The notes under the pieces are model-generated. The model made no database searches. It saw only the letters and a list, made by a program, of their open reading frames with translations, and was not told the DNA's origin. DNA of 15,969 nt from an uncultured Collinsella sp. GTDB taxonomy: Bacteria > Actinomycetota > Coriobacteriia > Coriobacteriales > Coriobacteriaceae. Within the stretch, counting starts at the first letter, position 1; every line of letters starts with the position of its first letter. The stretch lies in assembly GCA_902470925.1 (NCBI GenBank), contig CABRIF010000054.1, positions 1 through 15,969 of the forward strand, given 5' to 3'. Of this stretch, positions 6,125-13,979 are shown one piece after another. A program made the position numbers and the translations under genes.

Positions 6125-6154
6125 GCGATATATCGCCGTCGCGTGGTGGCGATA
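6125..6154. promoter_or_regulatory. Palindrome and inverted repeat upstream of gdhA
   Basis: GCGATATATCGC (6125-6136) is a perfect 12-bp palindrome. Overlapping it, TATCGCC (6131-6137) pairs with GGCGATA (6148-6154). The position, about 100 nt before the gdhA start, suits an operator or a leader hairpin. I could not find a convincing promoter pair nearby. Confidence 0.35.
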
Positions 6155-6255
6155 CACGTTCGAAACACGCTTGCAATCTTGATTGGATGCGGCAAAACAC
6201 CGCGTTGCGGAGTAGTAGGATATCCACGTCAGATTTGCCCACCGAAGGGAGCACC

Positions 6256-7611
6256 ATGAGCTATACCCAGCGTGTCATCGACGAGCTGCACGAGCGCTAC
6301 GCCGACCAGCCCGAGTTCATCCAGGCAGCCGACGAGGTCCTGACCTCGATCGCGCCCGCCGTCGACGCCGAGCCCGCCTACGAGCAGGCCGCCTTGCTCG
6401 AGCGCCTTGTGGAGCCCGAGCGCGTGCTGATGTTCCGCGTGCCCTGGGTCGACGACGCCGGCGCCTGCCACGTCAACCGTGGCTTCCGCGTCGAGTTCAA
6501 CTCCGCCATTGGTCCCTACAAGGGCGGCCTGCGCTTCAACCCCACCGTCACCCTGGGCATGCTGAAGTTCTTGGGCTTCGAGCAGATCTTCAAAAACGCG
6601 CTCACCACCCTGCCCATGGGCGGCGGCAAGGGCGGCTCGGACTTCGATCCCAAGGGCAAGTCCAACGCCGAGATCATGCGTTTCTGCCAGTCGTTCATGA
6701 CCGAGCTCTCCCGCCACATCGGTCCCAACACCGACGTGCCCGCCGGCGACCTGGGCGTGGGCGGCCGCGAGATCGGCTACCTGTTCGGCCAGTACAAGCG
6801 CCTGCGCAACGAGTGGTCGGGCGTGCTCACCGGTAAGGGCCTGGCCTTCGGCGGCTCGCTCGCCCGCACCGAGGCCACCGGTTACGGCCTGGTGTATTTC
6901 GTCGACGAGTACCTCAAGAGCACCGGTGATTCCTTCGAGGGCAAGACCGTCGTCGTGCACGGCTCCGGCAACGTCGCCATCTATGCGATCCAGAAGGTGT
7001 CCCAGCTGGGCGGCAAGGTGATCGCCGCCTCCGACACCAAGGGCTGGATCGAAGATCCCGAGGGCATCGATTATGCGGTGCTCGAGGACATCTACAACAA
7101 GAAGCGCTCCGGCCACGACGCGGGCGTGAGCCTGGCCCTGTACGCCGACGCGCGCCCGAGCGCCACGTGGCACGCCGAGGATGGTCGCGGTGTGTGGCAG
7201 CTGCCGTGCGACATCGCGCTGCCCTGCGCCCGCGAGAACACCCTGACGCTCGAGGATGCCCAGGCTCTCGTGGCGAACGGCTGCAAGGTGGTGGGCGAGG
7301 GCGCCAACATGCCCACGACCACCGAGGCGACCGAGTACCTGATCGAGCAGGGTGTGGCCTTCATGCCCGGCAAGGCCGCCAACGCCGGCGGCGTGCTCGT
7401 CTCCGGTCTGGAGATGAGCCAGAACGCCGAGCATCTGTCCTGGACGTTCGAGGAGGTCGACGGCAAGCTCGAGGAGCTTATGCGCGGCATGTTCCATAAC
7501 GTCGACGACACCGCCCGCGCCTACGGGCACGAGGGCAACTTCGTTACGGGCGCCAACATCGCCGGCTTCAAGAAGGTCGCCGACGCCATGATGGCCCAGG
7601 GCATCTGCTAG
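6256..7611 (+). CDS. gdhA: Glutamate dehydrogenase, hexameric, probably NADP-dependent
   Basis: Cytoplasmic enzyme converting 2-oxoglutarate plus ammonium to glutamate (reversible), the direct route of ammonium assimilation. It has 451 residues, the usual size for the hexameric class. Seen: substrate-binding GPYKGG with K89, K113 in IFKNAL, PMGGGKGG at 120-127 with catalytic K125, and D165 in PAGDLGVGGREIG; then the Rossmann fold with GSGNVA at 236-241 and AASDTKG at 257-263. The Ser-Asp at 259-260 resembles NADP enzymes such as E. coli GdhA more than NAD enzymes; cofactor choice is an inference. ATG 6256 follows GAAGGGAG; the frame stays open upstream through terminator sequence, which cannot be coding. 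Strongly biased GC3 codon use suggests high expression. It stands alone between terminators. Confidence 0.96.
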   Translation: MSYTQRVIDELHERYADQPEFIQAADEVLTSIAPAVDAEPAYEQAALLERLVEPERVLMFRVPWVDDAGACHVNRGFRVEFNSAIGPYKGGLRFNPTVTLGMLKFLGFEQIFKNALTTLPMGGGKGGSDFDPKGKSNAEIMRFCQSFMTELSRHIGPNTDVPAGDLGVGGREIGYLFGQYKRLRNEWSGVLTGKGLAFGGSLARTEATGYGLVYFVDEYLKSTGDSFEGKTVVVHGSGNVAIYAIQKVSQLGGKVIAASDTKGWIEDPEGIDYAVLEDIYNKKRSGHDAGVSLALYADARPSATWHAEDGRGVWQLPCDIALPCARENTLTLEDAQALVANGCKVVGEGANMPTTTEATEYLIEQGVAFMPGKAANAGGVLVSGLEMSQNAEHLSWTFEEVDGKLEELMRGMFHNVDDTARAYGHEGNFVTGANIAGFKKVADAMMAQGIC

Positions 7612-7642
7612 GCGGATAACCCCGCAGTCCACGGAGTGTGTG

Positions 7643-7674
7643 AGCGCCGTCGCCCCGTTTCGGGCGGCGGCGCT
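7643..7674 (+). terminator. Strong GC hairpin after gdhA
   Basis: AGCGCCGTCGCCC (7643-7655) pairs with GGGCGGCGGCGCT (7662-7674) over 13 bp, with one T-G pair and a 6-nt loop, 31 nt after the gdhA stop. No T-run follows (GTTGCGTTG), so it may be an inefficient terminator or a 3'-end stabiliser. Confidence 0.6.
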
Positions 7675-7964
7675 GTTGCGTTGCTCCGGCGGCATGCGGG
7701 GGACGGGCGGCGGGTCGGCGATCGCGCGGACATCCCGCTGGTGCGCGGTGTGCCCGCGCCGGGCCTCGCACCGGTCGCCCTGCGCCTGCGGCATCGCGTT
7801 GCCGCGCCAAAGCCCGCCGCCAGCCCCACCGTGAGCGCTCCGGCCCCGGCATCTGTGCCGGCAGCCGCCCCGTCCGTCCCGCGCCACACGCGCCCCACTT
7901 GATGTGCAGGTGGCGTGGGCAGTGCGCACCTGCGCAAAGCTCACGCGCGCACCCTGCGACCATC

Positions 7965-7973
7965 TGCTATCAT
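7965..7973 (+). promoter_or_regulatory. Extended -10 promoter for tRNA-Leu (and possibly tig)
   Basis: TGCTATCAT is an extended -10 (TGn plus TATCAT), 19 nt before the tRNA. The position of a -35 is occupied by GCGCGC, so the extended element would carry recognition. Confidence 0.55.
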
Positions 7974-7991
7974 TTTCAGGCTGTGTGCGAA

Positions 7992-8075
7992 GCGGGCGTG
8001 GCGGAATTGGTAGACGCGCTGGGTTTAGGTTCCAGTGGGATTCCCGTGAAGGTTCGAGTCCTTTCGCCCGCACCA
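7992..8075 (+). tRNA. tRNA-Leu (anticodon TAG)
   Basis: 84 nt with acceptor GCGGGCG/CGCCCGC, D-arm GGAATTGGTAGAC, anticodon loop TTTAGGT (TAG), a long variable arm of class II type (GGGATTCCC), T-loop GGTTCGAGTCC and encoded CCA. It lies 72 nt upstream of tig. Confidence 0.97.
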
Positions 8076-8103
8076 GCGCACGCCATCTGTGTCAACAGGG
8101 GTT

Positions 8104-8127
8104 CCCGGCACCCAGAGCACTGCCGGG
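8104..8127 (+). promoter_or_regulatory. Hairpin between tRNA-Leu and tig
   Basis: CCCGGCA (8104-8110) pairs with TGCCGGG (8121-8127) around a 10-nt loop, ending 8 nt before the tig ribosome binding site. It could be a processing site or a weak attenuator between the tRNA and the mRNA. Confidence 0.45.
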
Positions 8128-8147
8128 CTTGTATTGGAGGAGGAACG

Positions 8148-9443
8148 TTGAACATCACTTCTGACGTGAAGGACGCCAAGCTCACCGCTACGGTCACCAT
8201 CCCTGCAGCAGACGTCGACGCCGTCATCAAGCAGGCGTACAAGAAGGCCGCCAAGCAGTACCGCTTCCCCGGCTTCCGCGCCGGCAAGGCCCCGCGTCCG
8301 GTCATCGATTCCGCCCTGGGCAAGGAGGCCGTGCTCGCGCAGGCCACCAACGACCTGATCGGCTCGCACGAGGGCGAGGTCCTCAACGAGCTCGATATCG
8401 TGCCGGTCAAGGAGGGCAACTACGAGCAGATCGACCTGGTGGCCGATCACGCCGACTACACCTACACCGTTGAGTTCTCCCTGCGTCCGGCCCCTGCGCT
8501 GAGCTCCTATGACGCAGTCGAGATCGAGATGCCGCCGGCGGAGGTCACCGAGGCCGAGATCAACCAGCAGGTCGATATGCTCATGAGCTACCACAGCACC
8601 TTCCAGGACGTGGAGCGCGCCGTCGAGGGCACCGACTACGTGACGGTCGACATCAAGGACGTCGAGGGCGCGTCCGCGCTCGCCGGCGAGGGCCGCATGA
8701 TCTCCATGGCCGCCGAGCAGCTGCCCGCCGCCTTCAACGAGGCCCTGCTGGGCATGAAGGCCGGCGAGACCAAGGAGGTCAGCTGGACCCCCGAGGGCGA
8801 AGACGCCACCGAGGCGCGCGCCGAGGTCACCGTCAAGGTCGTCAAGGAGCGCACCACCCCTGAGCTCACCGACGAGTTCGCCAAGACCAATTTCGGCTTC
8901 GACGGTATCGACGCCATGCGCGACGCCGTGAAGCTCGAGATCGAGTCCGACAAGTCCTCCCAGCTGCCGCAGCTCAAGGAGAACCGCGCGGTCACCAAGC
9001 TCGCCGAGCGCCTGGAGCTCGATGAGATGGACGAGGACTACGAGCAGTCCGTCTTCTCCGAGCTGGGCCAGAACTTCCTGCAGAACCTCTCCCAGCGCGG
9101 CATGACCCTCGACTCCTGGCTGGCCGCCTCCGGCCTCACCTCCGATGCCTTCATCGCCGACCTGCACCGTCAGGCCAACGATGTTGCCCGTGAGTCCCTG
9201 GCCCTCGACGCGCTCGCCCGCGAGCTCAAGGTCGAGGTTACCGACGAGGACATCGACGCCGAGTTCACCCGCGCTGGCGTGGAGAACGTCGAGGCTTCCA
9301 AGGCCCAGTTCCTGGCCGAGGGCCGCATGCCCGCCATCCGCGACTCTATCCGTCGCTCCAAGGCGGTTGATTGGCTGGTTGAGAACGCGAAGGTGACCGA
9401 GGTCGACGAGGCCGCCCGCGCTGCCGAGGCCAAGGCCGAGTAG
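8148..9443 (+). CDS. tig: Trigger factor, ribosome-associated chaperone
   Basis: Binds the ribosomal exit tunnel and shields nascent chains. 431 residues, normal family length. The start is TTG at 8148, 4 nt after GGAGGAGG; no ATG fits. Domains: ribosome-binding N-terminus (about 1-115) with the signature GFRAGKAP at 42-49; a middle FKBP-like domain (about 158-232); and a helical C-terminal chaperone domain (about 240-420) with an acidic/Ala tail. The middle domain keeps LLGMKAGETKEV but lacks the aromatic GxFxPGFE segment expected of active prolyl isomerases (it reads GEGRMISMAAEQLPAAF at 180-196), so isomerase activity is doubtful. It precedes clpP and clpX, the classic tig-clpP-clpX order. 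Highly biased codon use indicates strong expression. Confidence 0.96.
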   Translation: MNITSDVKDAKLTATVTIPAADVDAVIKQAYKKAAKQYRFPGFRAGKAPRPVIDSALGKEAVLAQATNDLIGSHEGEVLNELDIVPVKEGNYEQIDLVADHADYTYTVEFSLRPAPALSSYDAVEIEMPPAEVTEAEINQQVDMLMSYHSTFQDVERAVEGTDYVTVDIKDVEGASALAGEGRMISMAAEQLPAAFNEALLGMKAGETKEVSWTPEGEDATEARAEVTVKVVKERTTPELTDEFAKTNFGFDGIDAMRDAVKLEIESDKSSQLPQLKENRAVTKLAERLELDEMDEDYEQSVFSELGQNFLQNLSQRGMTLDSWLAASGLTSDAFIADLHRQANDVARESLALDALARELKVEVTDEDIDAEFTRAGVENVEASKAQFLAEGRMPAIRDSIRRSKAVDWLVENAKVTEVDEAARAAEAKAE

Positions 9444-9468
9444 CTTTTTAGGCACCCATTCGGTTGGG

Positions 9469-9474
9469 TATCAT
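9469..9474 (+). promoter_or_regulatory. Possible -10 box for clpPX
   Basis: TATCAT, the same hexamer as ahead of tRNA-Leu, lies in the 142-nt tig-clpP gap, with TTGGG before it. No clear -35. clpPX might also be read from the tig transcript. Confidence 0.3.
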
Positions 9475-9585
9475 AGCGGCTGTACGGCTGGTATGCGTAC
9501 GGTGTCACGGCTCTTATGCGCTGCGCGCGGCCGGGCACCGTACGCTTCTATCGAGCGAGTAAAGCATTTCATGAAAGGAGTTCCG

Positions 9586-10212
9586 ATGATCGACCGCATC
9601 GATTCGGCGCTCGTGCCCTACGTCATCGAGCAGACGCCGCGCGGCGAGCGCAGCTACGACATCTACTCTCGTCTGCTGAACGACCGCATCGTGTTTCTGG
9701 GCGAGGAGGTCAACTCCGTCACGGCGAACCTGGTGATCGCCCAGCTGCTGCATCTGGAGAGCCAGGACTCGGAGAAGGACATCTCCCTGTACATCAACTC
9801 TCCGGGTGGCGAGGTGTACTCCGGTCTGGCGATCCTGGACACGATGAACTACATCAAGCCCGACGTTTCCACCATCTGCCTGGGCATGGCCGCCTCCATG
9901 GCGGCGGTCCTTCTGGCCAACGGCGCCAAGGGCAAACGCTTCTGCCTGCCGAACTCCATGGTGATGATCCACCAGCCGAGCGGTGGCGCCCAGGGTCAGC
10001 AGACCGAGATCGAGATCGCCGCGCGCGAGATCCGCGAGAACCGCCGCAATCTCAACCAGATTCTCGCCGACGCGACCGGGCAGCCGTTCGAGAAGGTCGA
10101 GGTCGACACGGAGCGCGATAACTACATGCGCGCCGCCGAGGCCCTCGAGTACGGTCTGGTGGACCGCATCGTCACGTCCCGCGCCGACGCCGCGAAAGGT
10201 AGCGACCGCTAA
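9586..10212 (+). CDS. clpP: ATP-dependent Clp protease proteolytic subunit
   Basis: Serine peptidase forming the two-ring ClpP chamber that degrades substrates unfolded by ClpX. 208 residues. The catalytic triad is visible as Ser104 in GMAASMA, His129 in MVMIHQPSGGAQGQ and Asp178 in DTERDNYM; the spacings (25 and 49) equal those of E. coli ClpP. The oxyanion region NSPGGEVYSGLAI is at 71-83. The start at 9586 has AAAGGAG 5 nt upstream; an in-frame ATG at 9571 overlaps that ribosome binding site and is rejected. The short N-terminal leader (MIDRIDSALVPYVIEQT) may be autoprocessed. The stop TAA overlaps the clpX ATG by 1 nt, so the pair is coupled. Confidence 0.97.
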   Translation: MIDRIDSALVPYVIEQTPRGERSYDIYSRLLNDRIVFLGEEVNSVTANLVIAQLLHLESQDSEKDISLYINSPGGEVYSGLAILDTMNYIKPDVSTICLGMAASMAAVLLANGAKGKRFCLPNSMVMIHQPSGGAQGQQTEIEIAAREIRENRRNLNQILADATGQPFEKVEVDTERDNYMRAAEALEYGLVDRIVTSRADAAKGSDR

Positions 10213-11672
10213 TGGCCACCGATGACCGCACGCCCGATATGAACGACGGCGAGCTCGTCCGCTGCTCGTTCTGCGGCAAGACCCAAGACCAGGTCCGCAA
10301 ACTCGTGCGCGGCCATGATGGCATGTTCATCTGCGATGAGTGCGTGAAGGCCTGCGCCGATATCCTCGAGGAGTCCTTCGCCCGCGACCTGATGATGCAG
10401 ACCGCCCAGGGCTTGCACCTGGGTGCGGCTGCGCCCGAGGAGGCGCCGCAGCCCGAGGAGGAGCCTGCCGCCACCATGCAGGAGGCGGCCGAGGAGCTCA
10501 TCACGCGCGTGCCCACGCCGCATGAGATTTACGATGAGCTCTCCGCGTACGTCATGGGGCAGGAGGACGCCAAGCGCGCCATGTCGGTGGCGGTATACAA
10601 CCACTACCGTCGCGTGCTTTTGGGCGACGATGTGCCTGCAACCGACGGCTCGGAAGGGCCGCTGGGGGCGCATGCCGCCGCTGCCGAGGAGGAGGTCGAG
10701 CTCGCCAAGAGCAATATCTTGCTATTGGGTCCCACGGGCACCGGCAAGACCCTGCTCGCGCAGACGCTCGCCCGCGTGCTGGAGGTTCCCTTCGCCATCG
10801 CCGACGCCACCGCGCTCACCGAGGCCGGCTATGTGGGCGAGGACGTGGAGAACATCCTGCTCAAGCTCATCACCGCCGCCGACGGCGACATCGCCCGTGC
10901 GCAGATCGGCATCGTCTACGTGGACGAGATCGACAAGATCGCCCGCAAGGCCGAAAACCTCTCCATCACCCGTGACGTGTCCGGTGAGGGCGTGCAGCAG
11001 GCGCTGCTGAAGATCTTGGAGGGCACCGTGGCCAGCGTGCCTCCCACCGGTGGCCGCAAGCACCCGCAGCAGGAGCTGCTCCAGATCGACACCACCAACA
11101 TCCTGTTCATCTGTGGCGGCGCCTTCGTGGGGCTCGACAAGATCATCTCCGACCGCGTGGGCAACCAGGGGGTTGGTTTTAACTCCGAAATCGCTGGTCC
11201 CAGCTCGAGCGACGAGAACGTGCTGCTCAAGCAGGTGCTGCCTGAGGATCTAAACAACTTCGGCATGATTCCGGAGTTCATCGGCCGTACCCCGGTGATC
11301 ACGCAGACCGAGGCGCTGTCCGAAGATGACCTGGTGCGCATCCTGACCGAGCCGCGCAACGCGATCGTGAAGCAGTACCGCCGCATGTTCCGCTTGGAGG
11401 GCGTGGAGCTTAGCTTCGAGGACGAGGCGCTGCACGAGATCGCAAAGAAGGCCCTGGCGCGCAAGACGGGCGCCCGCGGCCTGCGCAGCATCTGCGAGGA
11501 GCTGCTCCAGCAGACGATGTTCGACCTGCCGAGCGAGACGGGCGTGGTCGAGGTCGTGGTGACGGCTGCCTCCGTTGCCGGCACCGAGCAGCCCCGGCGC
11601 GTGTACGCCGATCTGCCGACTGCTGCGGCGGACGGGGCTGCGTCCGCAGCGCCCGTATCGAGCGTTCTGTAA
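10212..11672 (+). CDS. clpX: ATP-dependent Clp protease ATP-binding subunit ClpX
   Basis: AAA+ unfoldase that feeds proteins to ClpP. 486 residues, about 60 longer than E. coli ClpX. Seen: zinc-binding domain with C18, C21, C41 and C44; Walker A GPTGTGKT at 173-180; pore loop GYVGED at 206-211; Walker B VYVDEID at 235-241; GRKH pore loop at 281-284; the ClpP-docking tripeptide reads VGF (321-323) where IGF is usual; sensor II GARGLR at 420-425. Extra length comes from an acidic Pro/Glu/Ala linker (about 70-97), an insertion after HYRRVLL (about 138-164, ending AAAAEEEVE) and an Ala-rich C-terminal tail. ATG overlaps the clpP stop. The linker could adjust adaptor or substrate handling; that is inference. 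Confidence 0.97.
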   Translation: MATDDRTPDMNDGELVRCSFCGKTQDQVRKLVRGHDGMFICDECVKACADILEESFARDLMMQTAQGLHLGAAAPEEAPQPEEEPAATMQEAAEELITRVPTPHEIYDELSAYVMGQEDAKRAMSVAVYNHYRRVLLGDDVPATDGSEGPLGAHAAAAEEEVELAKSNILLLGPTGTGKTLLAQTLARVLEVPFAIADATALTEAGYVGEDVENILLKLITAADGDIARAQIGIVYVDEIDKIARKAENLSITRDVSGEGVQQALLKILEGTVASVPPTGGRKHPQQELLQIDTTNILFICGGAFVGLDKIISDRVGNQGVGFNSEIAGPSSSDENVLLKQVLPEDLNNFGMIPEFIGRTPVITQTEALSEDDLVRILTEPRNAIVKQYRRMFRLEGVELSFEDEALHEIAKKALARKTGARGLRSICEELLQQTMFDLPSETGVVEVVVTAASVAGTEQPRRVYADLPTAAADGAASAAPVSSVL

Positions 11673-11684
11673 GAGGGATGAGCG

Positions 11685-12407
11685 TTGGAAGGCCCGAAGT
11701 ATTACCAGCTCGAGAATAAGCTGCGTGCGGAGATCGAGAGCGAGGCATTTGAGCCTGGTGATCGGTTCTACAGTATCACTGAGCTTATCGACCGATTCGG
11801 CGTGAGCTCTATCACGGTAAACCGAGCCGTGAACGATCTGGTTGCCGAGGGCCTGCTGGTGCGTCAACAGGGGCGCGGCACTTTCGTGTCGCGCTCCCGT
11901 CGCCAGCGTCCGGTGTTTCTAAGCGAGATCGAGGTTTTCAGCGCAACGGGTGAAAAGGAACGCACCGAGGTCCTATCGTTGACATTTCCCTCCCAAGCCG
12001 ATCTTGATTCTCGTATTCTTGATGAACTTGGGCTGGGCCGGGGAGAGGCCTACGGTATCGTAAAGCGCGTCCGCTCATTTCGCGGAGTGCCCTTTCAGTT
12101 CCAAACATCCTATATATGCGACCGCTACCTTAGGCGCGATGCGGACCCGTCGTATTACACGTCGATTTATCGTCGGTTCCGCGAGGATTTCAACATTCAT
12201 CTCTCCCATGAGGCGTCATGGGAGCGCGTGTGCATCACCCAGGATGTACCTGGTGAGGTGTTGGGGGAGCTGGATGTCGCTGCGGGCGTACCGTGTGTGT
12301 TCAAAGAGCACCGGACCGTGCTCAGCTCCGGCGTCGTTGCTGAATATGTCGAGATGTATAAGCGTTGGGACTATTTCGAGCTGTTGATTGAGGAGAAGCC
12401 CCGCTGA
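11685..12407 (+). CDS. GntR-family (HutC/UTRA) transcriptional regulator
   Basis: A 240-residue DNA-binding regulator. The winged helix (about 6-69) includes YYQLENKLRAEI, a recognition-helix region GVSSITVNRAVNDL and the wing GRGTFVSR. The rest (about 85-233) fits a UTRA ligand domain, with the typical RVRSFRGVPFQFQTSYI and AEYVEMY segments. UTRA members usually respond to sugar phosphates or amino-sugar derivatives. The start is TTG 11685 behind AGAGGG, only 12 nt after the clpX stop, so it may be read from the clpPX transcript, which would give steady expression. It converges on the PTS/sulfatase operon and is the natural candidate regulator of it. Codon use is less GC-biased than clpX, a hint that it belongs with the accessory sugar genes. 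Confidence 0.9.
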   Translation: MEGPKYYQLENKLRAEIESEAFEPGDRFYSITELIDRFGVSSITVNRAVNDLVAEGLLVRQQGRGTFVSRSRRQRPVFLSEIEVFSATGEKERTEVLSLTFPSQADLDSRILDELGLGRGEAYGIVKRVRSFRGVPFQFQTSYICDRYLRRDADPSYYTSIYRRFREDFNIHLSHEASWERVCITQDVPGEVLGELDVAAGVPCVFKEHRTVLSSGVVAEYVEMYKRWDYFELLIEEKPR

Positions 12408-12408
12408 G

Positions 12409-12448
12409 CGCGTGCGCGCTTGCCCGCGAATGCAGGGGCGCGCACGCG
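12409..12448. terminator. Bidirectional hairpin between convergent genes
   Basis: CGCGTGCGCGC (12409-12419) pairs perfectly over 11 bp with GCGCGCACGCG (12438-12448), loop 18 nt. It lies 2 nt past the GntR stop and 43 nt past the sulfatase stop. There is no T-run on either strand, so termination efficiency is uncertain. Confidence 0.55.
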
Positions 12449-12491
12449 ACTCGTTGTCAGTTGTCTGCGTGCGGTCGCGCGACCATATGTT

Positions 12492-13979
12492 CTAGCGGCG
12501 CTTCGGGTGTTCGAGCACGTTGAGAAGCGGGCGTCCGACAACAAGGTGTCCGTCGGTGTCAACGAATCTTTCTTCTCGTTGGCGAACCTCATCGATTAAG
12601 ATCTGCCGCAGCTCGCTGATGCGTGCAGCATGGGCCGCGCTGCCGATGAGATTTCTCTCCTCACGCGGGTCGTTTTTCAGGTCGAAGTAGCGTTCGACAC
12701 CGGTCTGGGAAAACCAGATATACTTGTCGCGCTCAGTTACGATGTAATGGTGCGACTGTTCTTTGGTGAACGCATGCTCCCCGTGGATGTAGGGGCGAGC
12801 AAGCGGGGTGCCGTCTCGTATATCGTCGGCGAGCGACGCGCCGTCAACATCTGGCGGCACAGCGATGCCGCACAGGTCGAGTAGCGTCGGCATCAGATCC
12901 ATCAACTCCGCGACGCTCGCCGAGCGATGAGGGGCGCTTGTCCCTAGGTGGCTGCCCATGCGGATAATCAGCGGGATGTGGGCCGCTCCTTCATAGGGAA
13001 GGAGCTTGCGGAATAGCCCATGATCGAACAGCATCTCGCCATGGTCGGAGACAAAGACGATCACGGTGTCGTTTAATGAGCCGTCGCGCTTTAGGGCGCC
13101 GATAATCCTGCCGACTTGATGGTCGACGTGGGTAATTGCGGCGTAGTAGGCAGCCATCGCCTCATGCCGAAGGTCGGCGTCGCTGCAGCCGTGTACGCCG
13201 TTCATGATGCGTCCATCGCGTTCGGTGGCATCGCGGTCATCCCAATCTCCGCGGGCTGGTTCGCGCAGCGGGCGCCGTGCATAGCGTTCAAAATAGCTTG
13301 GCGGGGCATCGAAGGGCGGATGCGGCCGTACAAAGCTCGCCATCGTGAAGAAGGGGCGGGTGCGATCGCGGGTTTCTAAGAAGCGGATTGTTTCGTCGGC
13401 AACCCAGTTCGTGGGATGCAGGCGCTCCTCAAAGACCCAGGGATGGTATACCCATGAGTTGCATTCCGGTCCGGTGCTGTCGATGTCCGCATCGGGTCCC
13501 ACCTCGCGGCGCGGGAAGTGTAGGTAGTCGTCGTGGACGTCCTGATGCATCCAGTGGGGGATGTCCGCCTTCTGATAGCAGTCCAAGTACCCGTCGTGAA
13601 GGCGCAGCGTTTGGAAGCCGCATGTGAGGCGCGGCGGATGTACGTGGAGTTTGCCCACGCAAGCGGTCTGATAGCCCGCATCGGAGAACACCTGGGGCAT
13701 CATGTGCGGATAGTCCCAGGTGACGCCATCTTGGTATCCTACGCGCCCGTGGTGGGCGGGAAACTGTCCGGTGAAGAGCGAGACGCGCGCCGGGATGCAC
13801 GTAGGGCATGCGCTGTAAGCGTTTTCGAACAAGGTGCCCTGTTCGGCGAGAGTGTCGAGGTTGGGCGTCTTTACATCCGGGTGCCCGGTGACGCCCAAGC
13901 AGTCACCGCGCATCTGATCGCACATGATAAGCAGTACATTTGGCTGGTCGGGCCGTTTGATGAGGTCGACCGAGGACAT
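12492..13979 (-). CDS. Sulfatase, Cys-type (formylglycine enzyme)
   Basis: A type I sulfatase of 495 residues, probably cytoplasmic (no signal peptide), removing sulfate esters from an imported sugar. Seen: metal-binding D21-Q22 in LLIMCDQMRGD; the maturation motif C61-I-P-A-R65 followed by VSLFTG; K110 and H112 in VGKLHV; H220 in VRPHPPF; D312-H313 in VSDHGE; K325 in LFRK. C61 must be converted to formylglycine; in anaerobes the radical-SAM enzyme anSME does this, and none is in the window. The start at 13979 has GAAAGGAA upstream; earlier in-frame Met codons lie in hairpin sequence. It is downstream of PTS EIIC and EIID, so its substrate is likely a phosphorylated sulfated sugar such as sulfated GalNAc/GlcNAc or a glycosaminoglycan disaccharide. 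The exact sulfatase subfamily is not determined. Confidence 0.93.
   Translation of the reverse strand: MSSVDLIKRPDQPNVLLIMCDQMRGDCLGVTGHPDVKTPNLDTLAEQGTLFENAYSACPTCIPARVSLFTGQFPAHHGRVGYQDGVTWDYPHMMPQVFSDAGYQTACVGKLHVHPPRLTCGFQTLRLHDGYLDCYQKADIPHWMHQDVHDDYLHFPRREVGPDADIDSTGPECNSWVYHPWVFEERLHPTNWVADETIRFLETRDRTRPFFTMASFVRPHPPFDAPPSYFERYARRPLREPARGDWDDRDATERDGRIMNGVHGCSDADLRHEAMAAYYAAITHVDHQVGRIIGALKRDGSLNDTVIVFVSDHGEMLFDHGLFRKLLPYEGAAHIPLIIRMGSHLGTSAPHRSASVAELMDLMPTLLDLCGIAVPPDVDGASLADDIRDGTPLARPYIHGEHAFTKEQSHHYIVTERDKYIWFSQTGVERYFDLKNDPREERNLIGSAAHAARISELRQILIDEVRQREERFVDTDGHLVVGRPLLNVLEHPKRR

Larger units (their letters stand above)
5883..6255. other. Intergenic region between tRNA-Gly and gdhA (373 bp)
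   Basis: Holds terminator 1, a folded 138-nt segment, terminator 2 and the gdhA leader. No protein gene is supported. The minus-strand frames here translate to the typical false peptides that arise opposite tRNAs. Confidence 0.75.
7612..7991. other. Intergenic region between gdhA and tRNA-Leu (380 bp)
   Basis: Contains the gdhA terminator-like hairpin and the tRNA-Leu promoter. Between them is GC-rich sequence whose open frames are Pro/Ala/Arg-rich and have no ribosome binding site, so I see no gene. Confidence 0.7.

Noticed and set aside
5415..6195. Minus-strand open frames with peptides such as TTGFEPATS and GVEPASS
   Set aside because: These are the well-known false translations opposite tRNA genes (tRNA-Pro and tRNA-Gly here).
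7636..7902. 88-codon plus-strand open frame after gdhA
   Set aside because: Starts at the terminator hairpin, no ribosome binding site, low-complexity Pro/Ala/Arg composition.
6229..8073. 614-codon minus-strand open frame opposite gdhA
   Set aside because: GC-rich codon-position shadow of gdhA; Gly/Ala/Val-rich with no domain.
8025..9455. 476-codon minus-strand open frame opposite tig
   Set aside because: Shadow of tig; Leu/Gly-rich, no ribosome binding site, covers tRNA-Leu.
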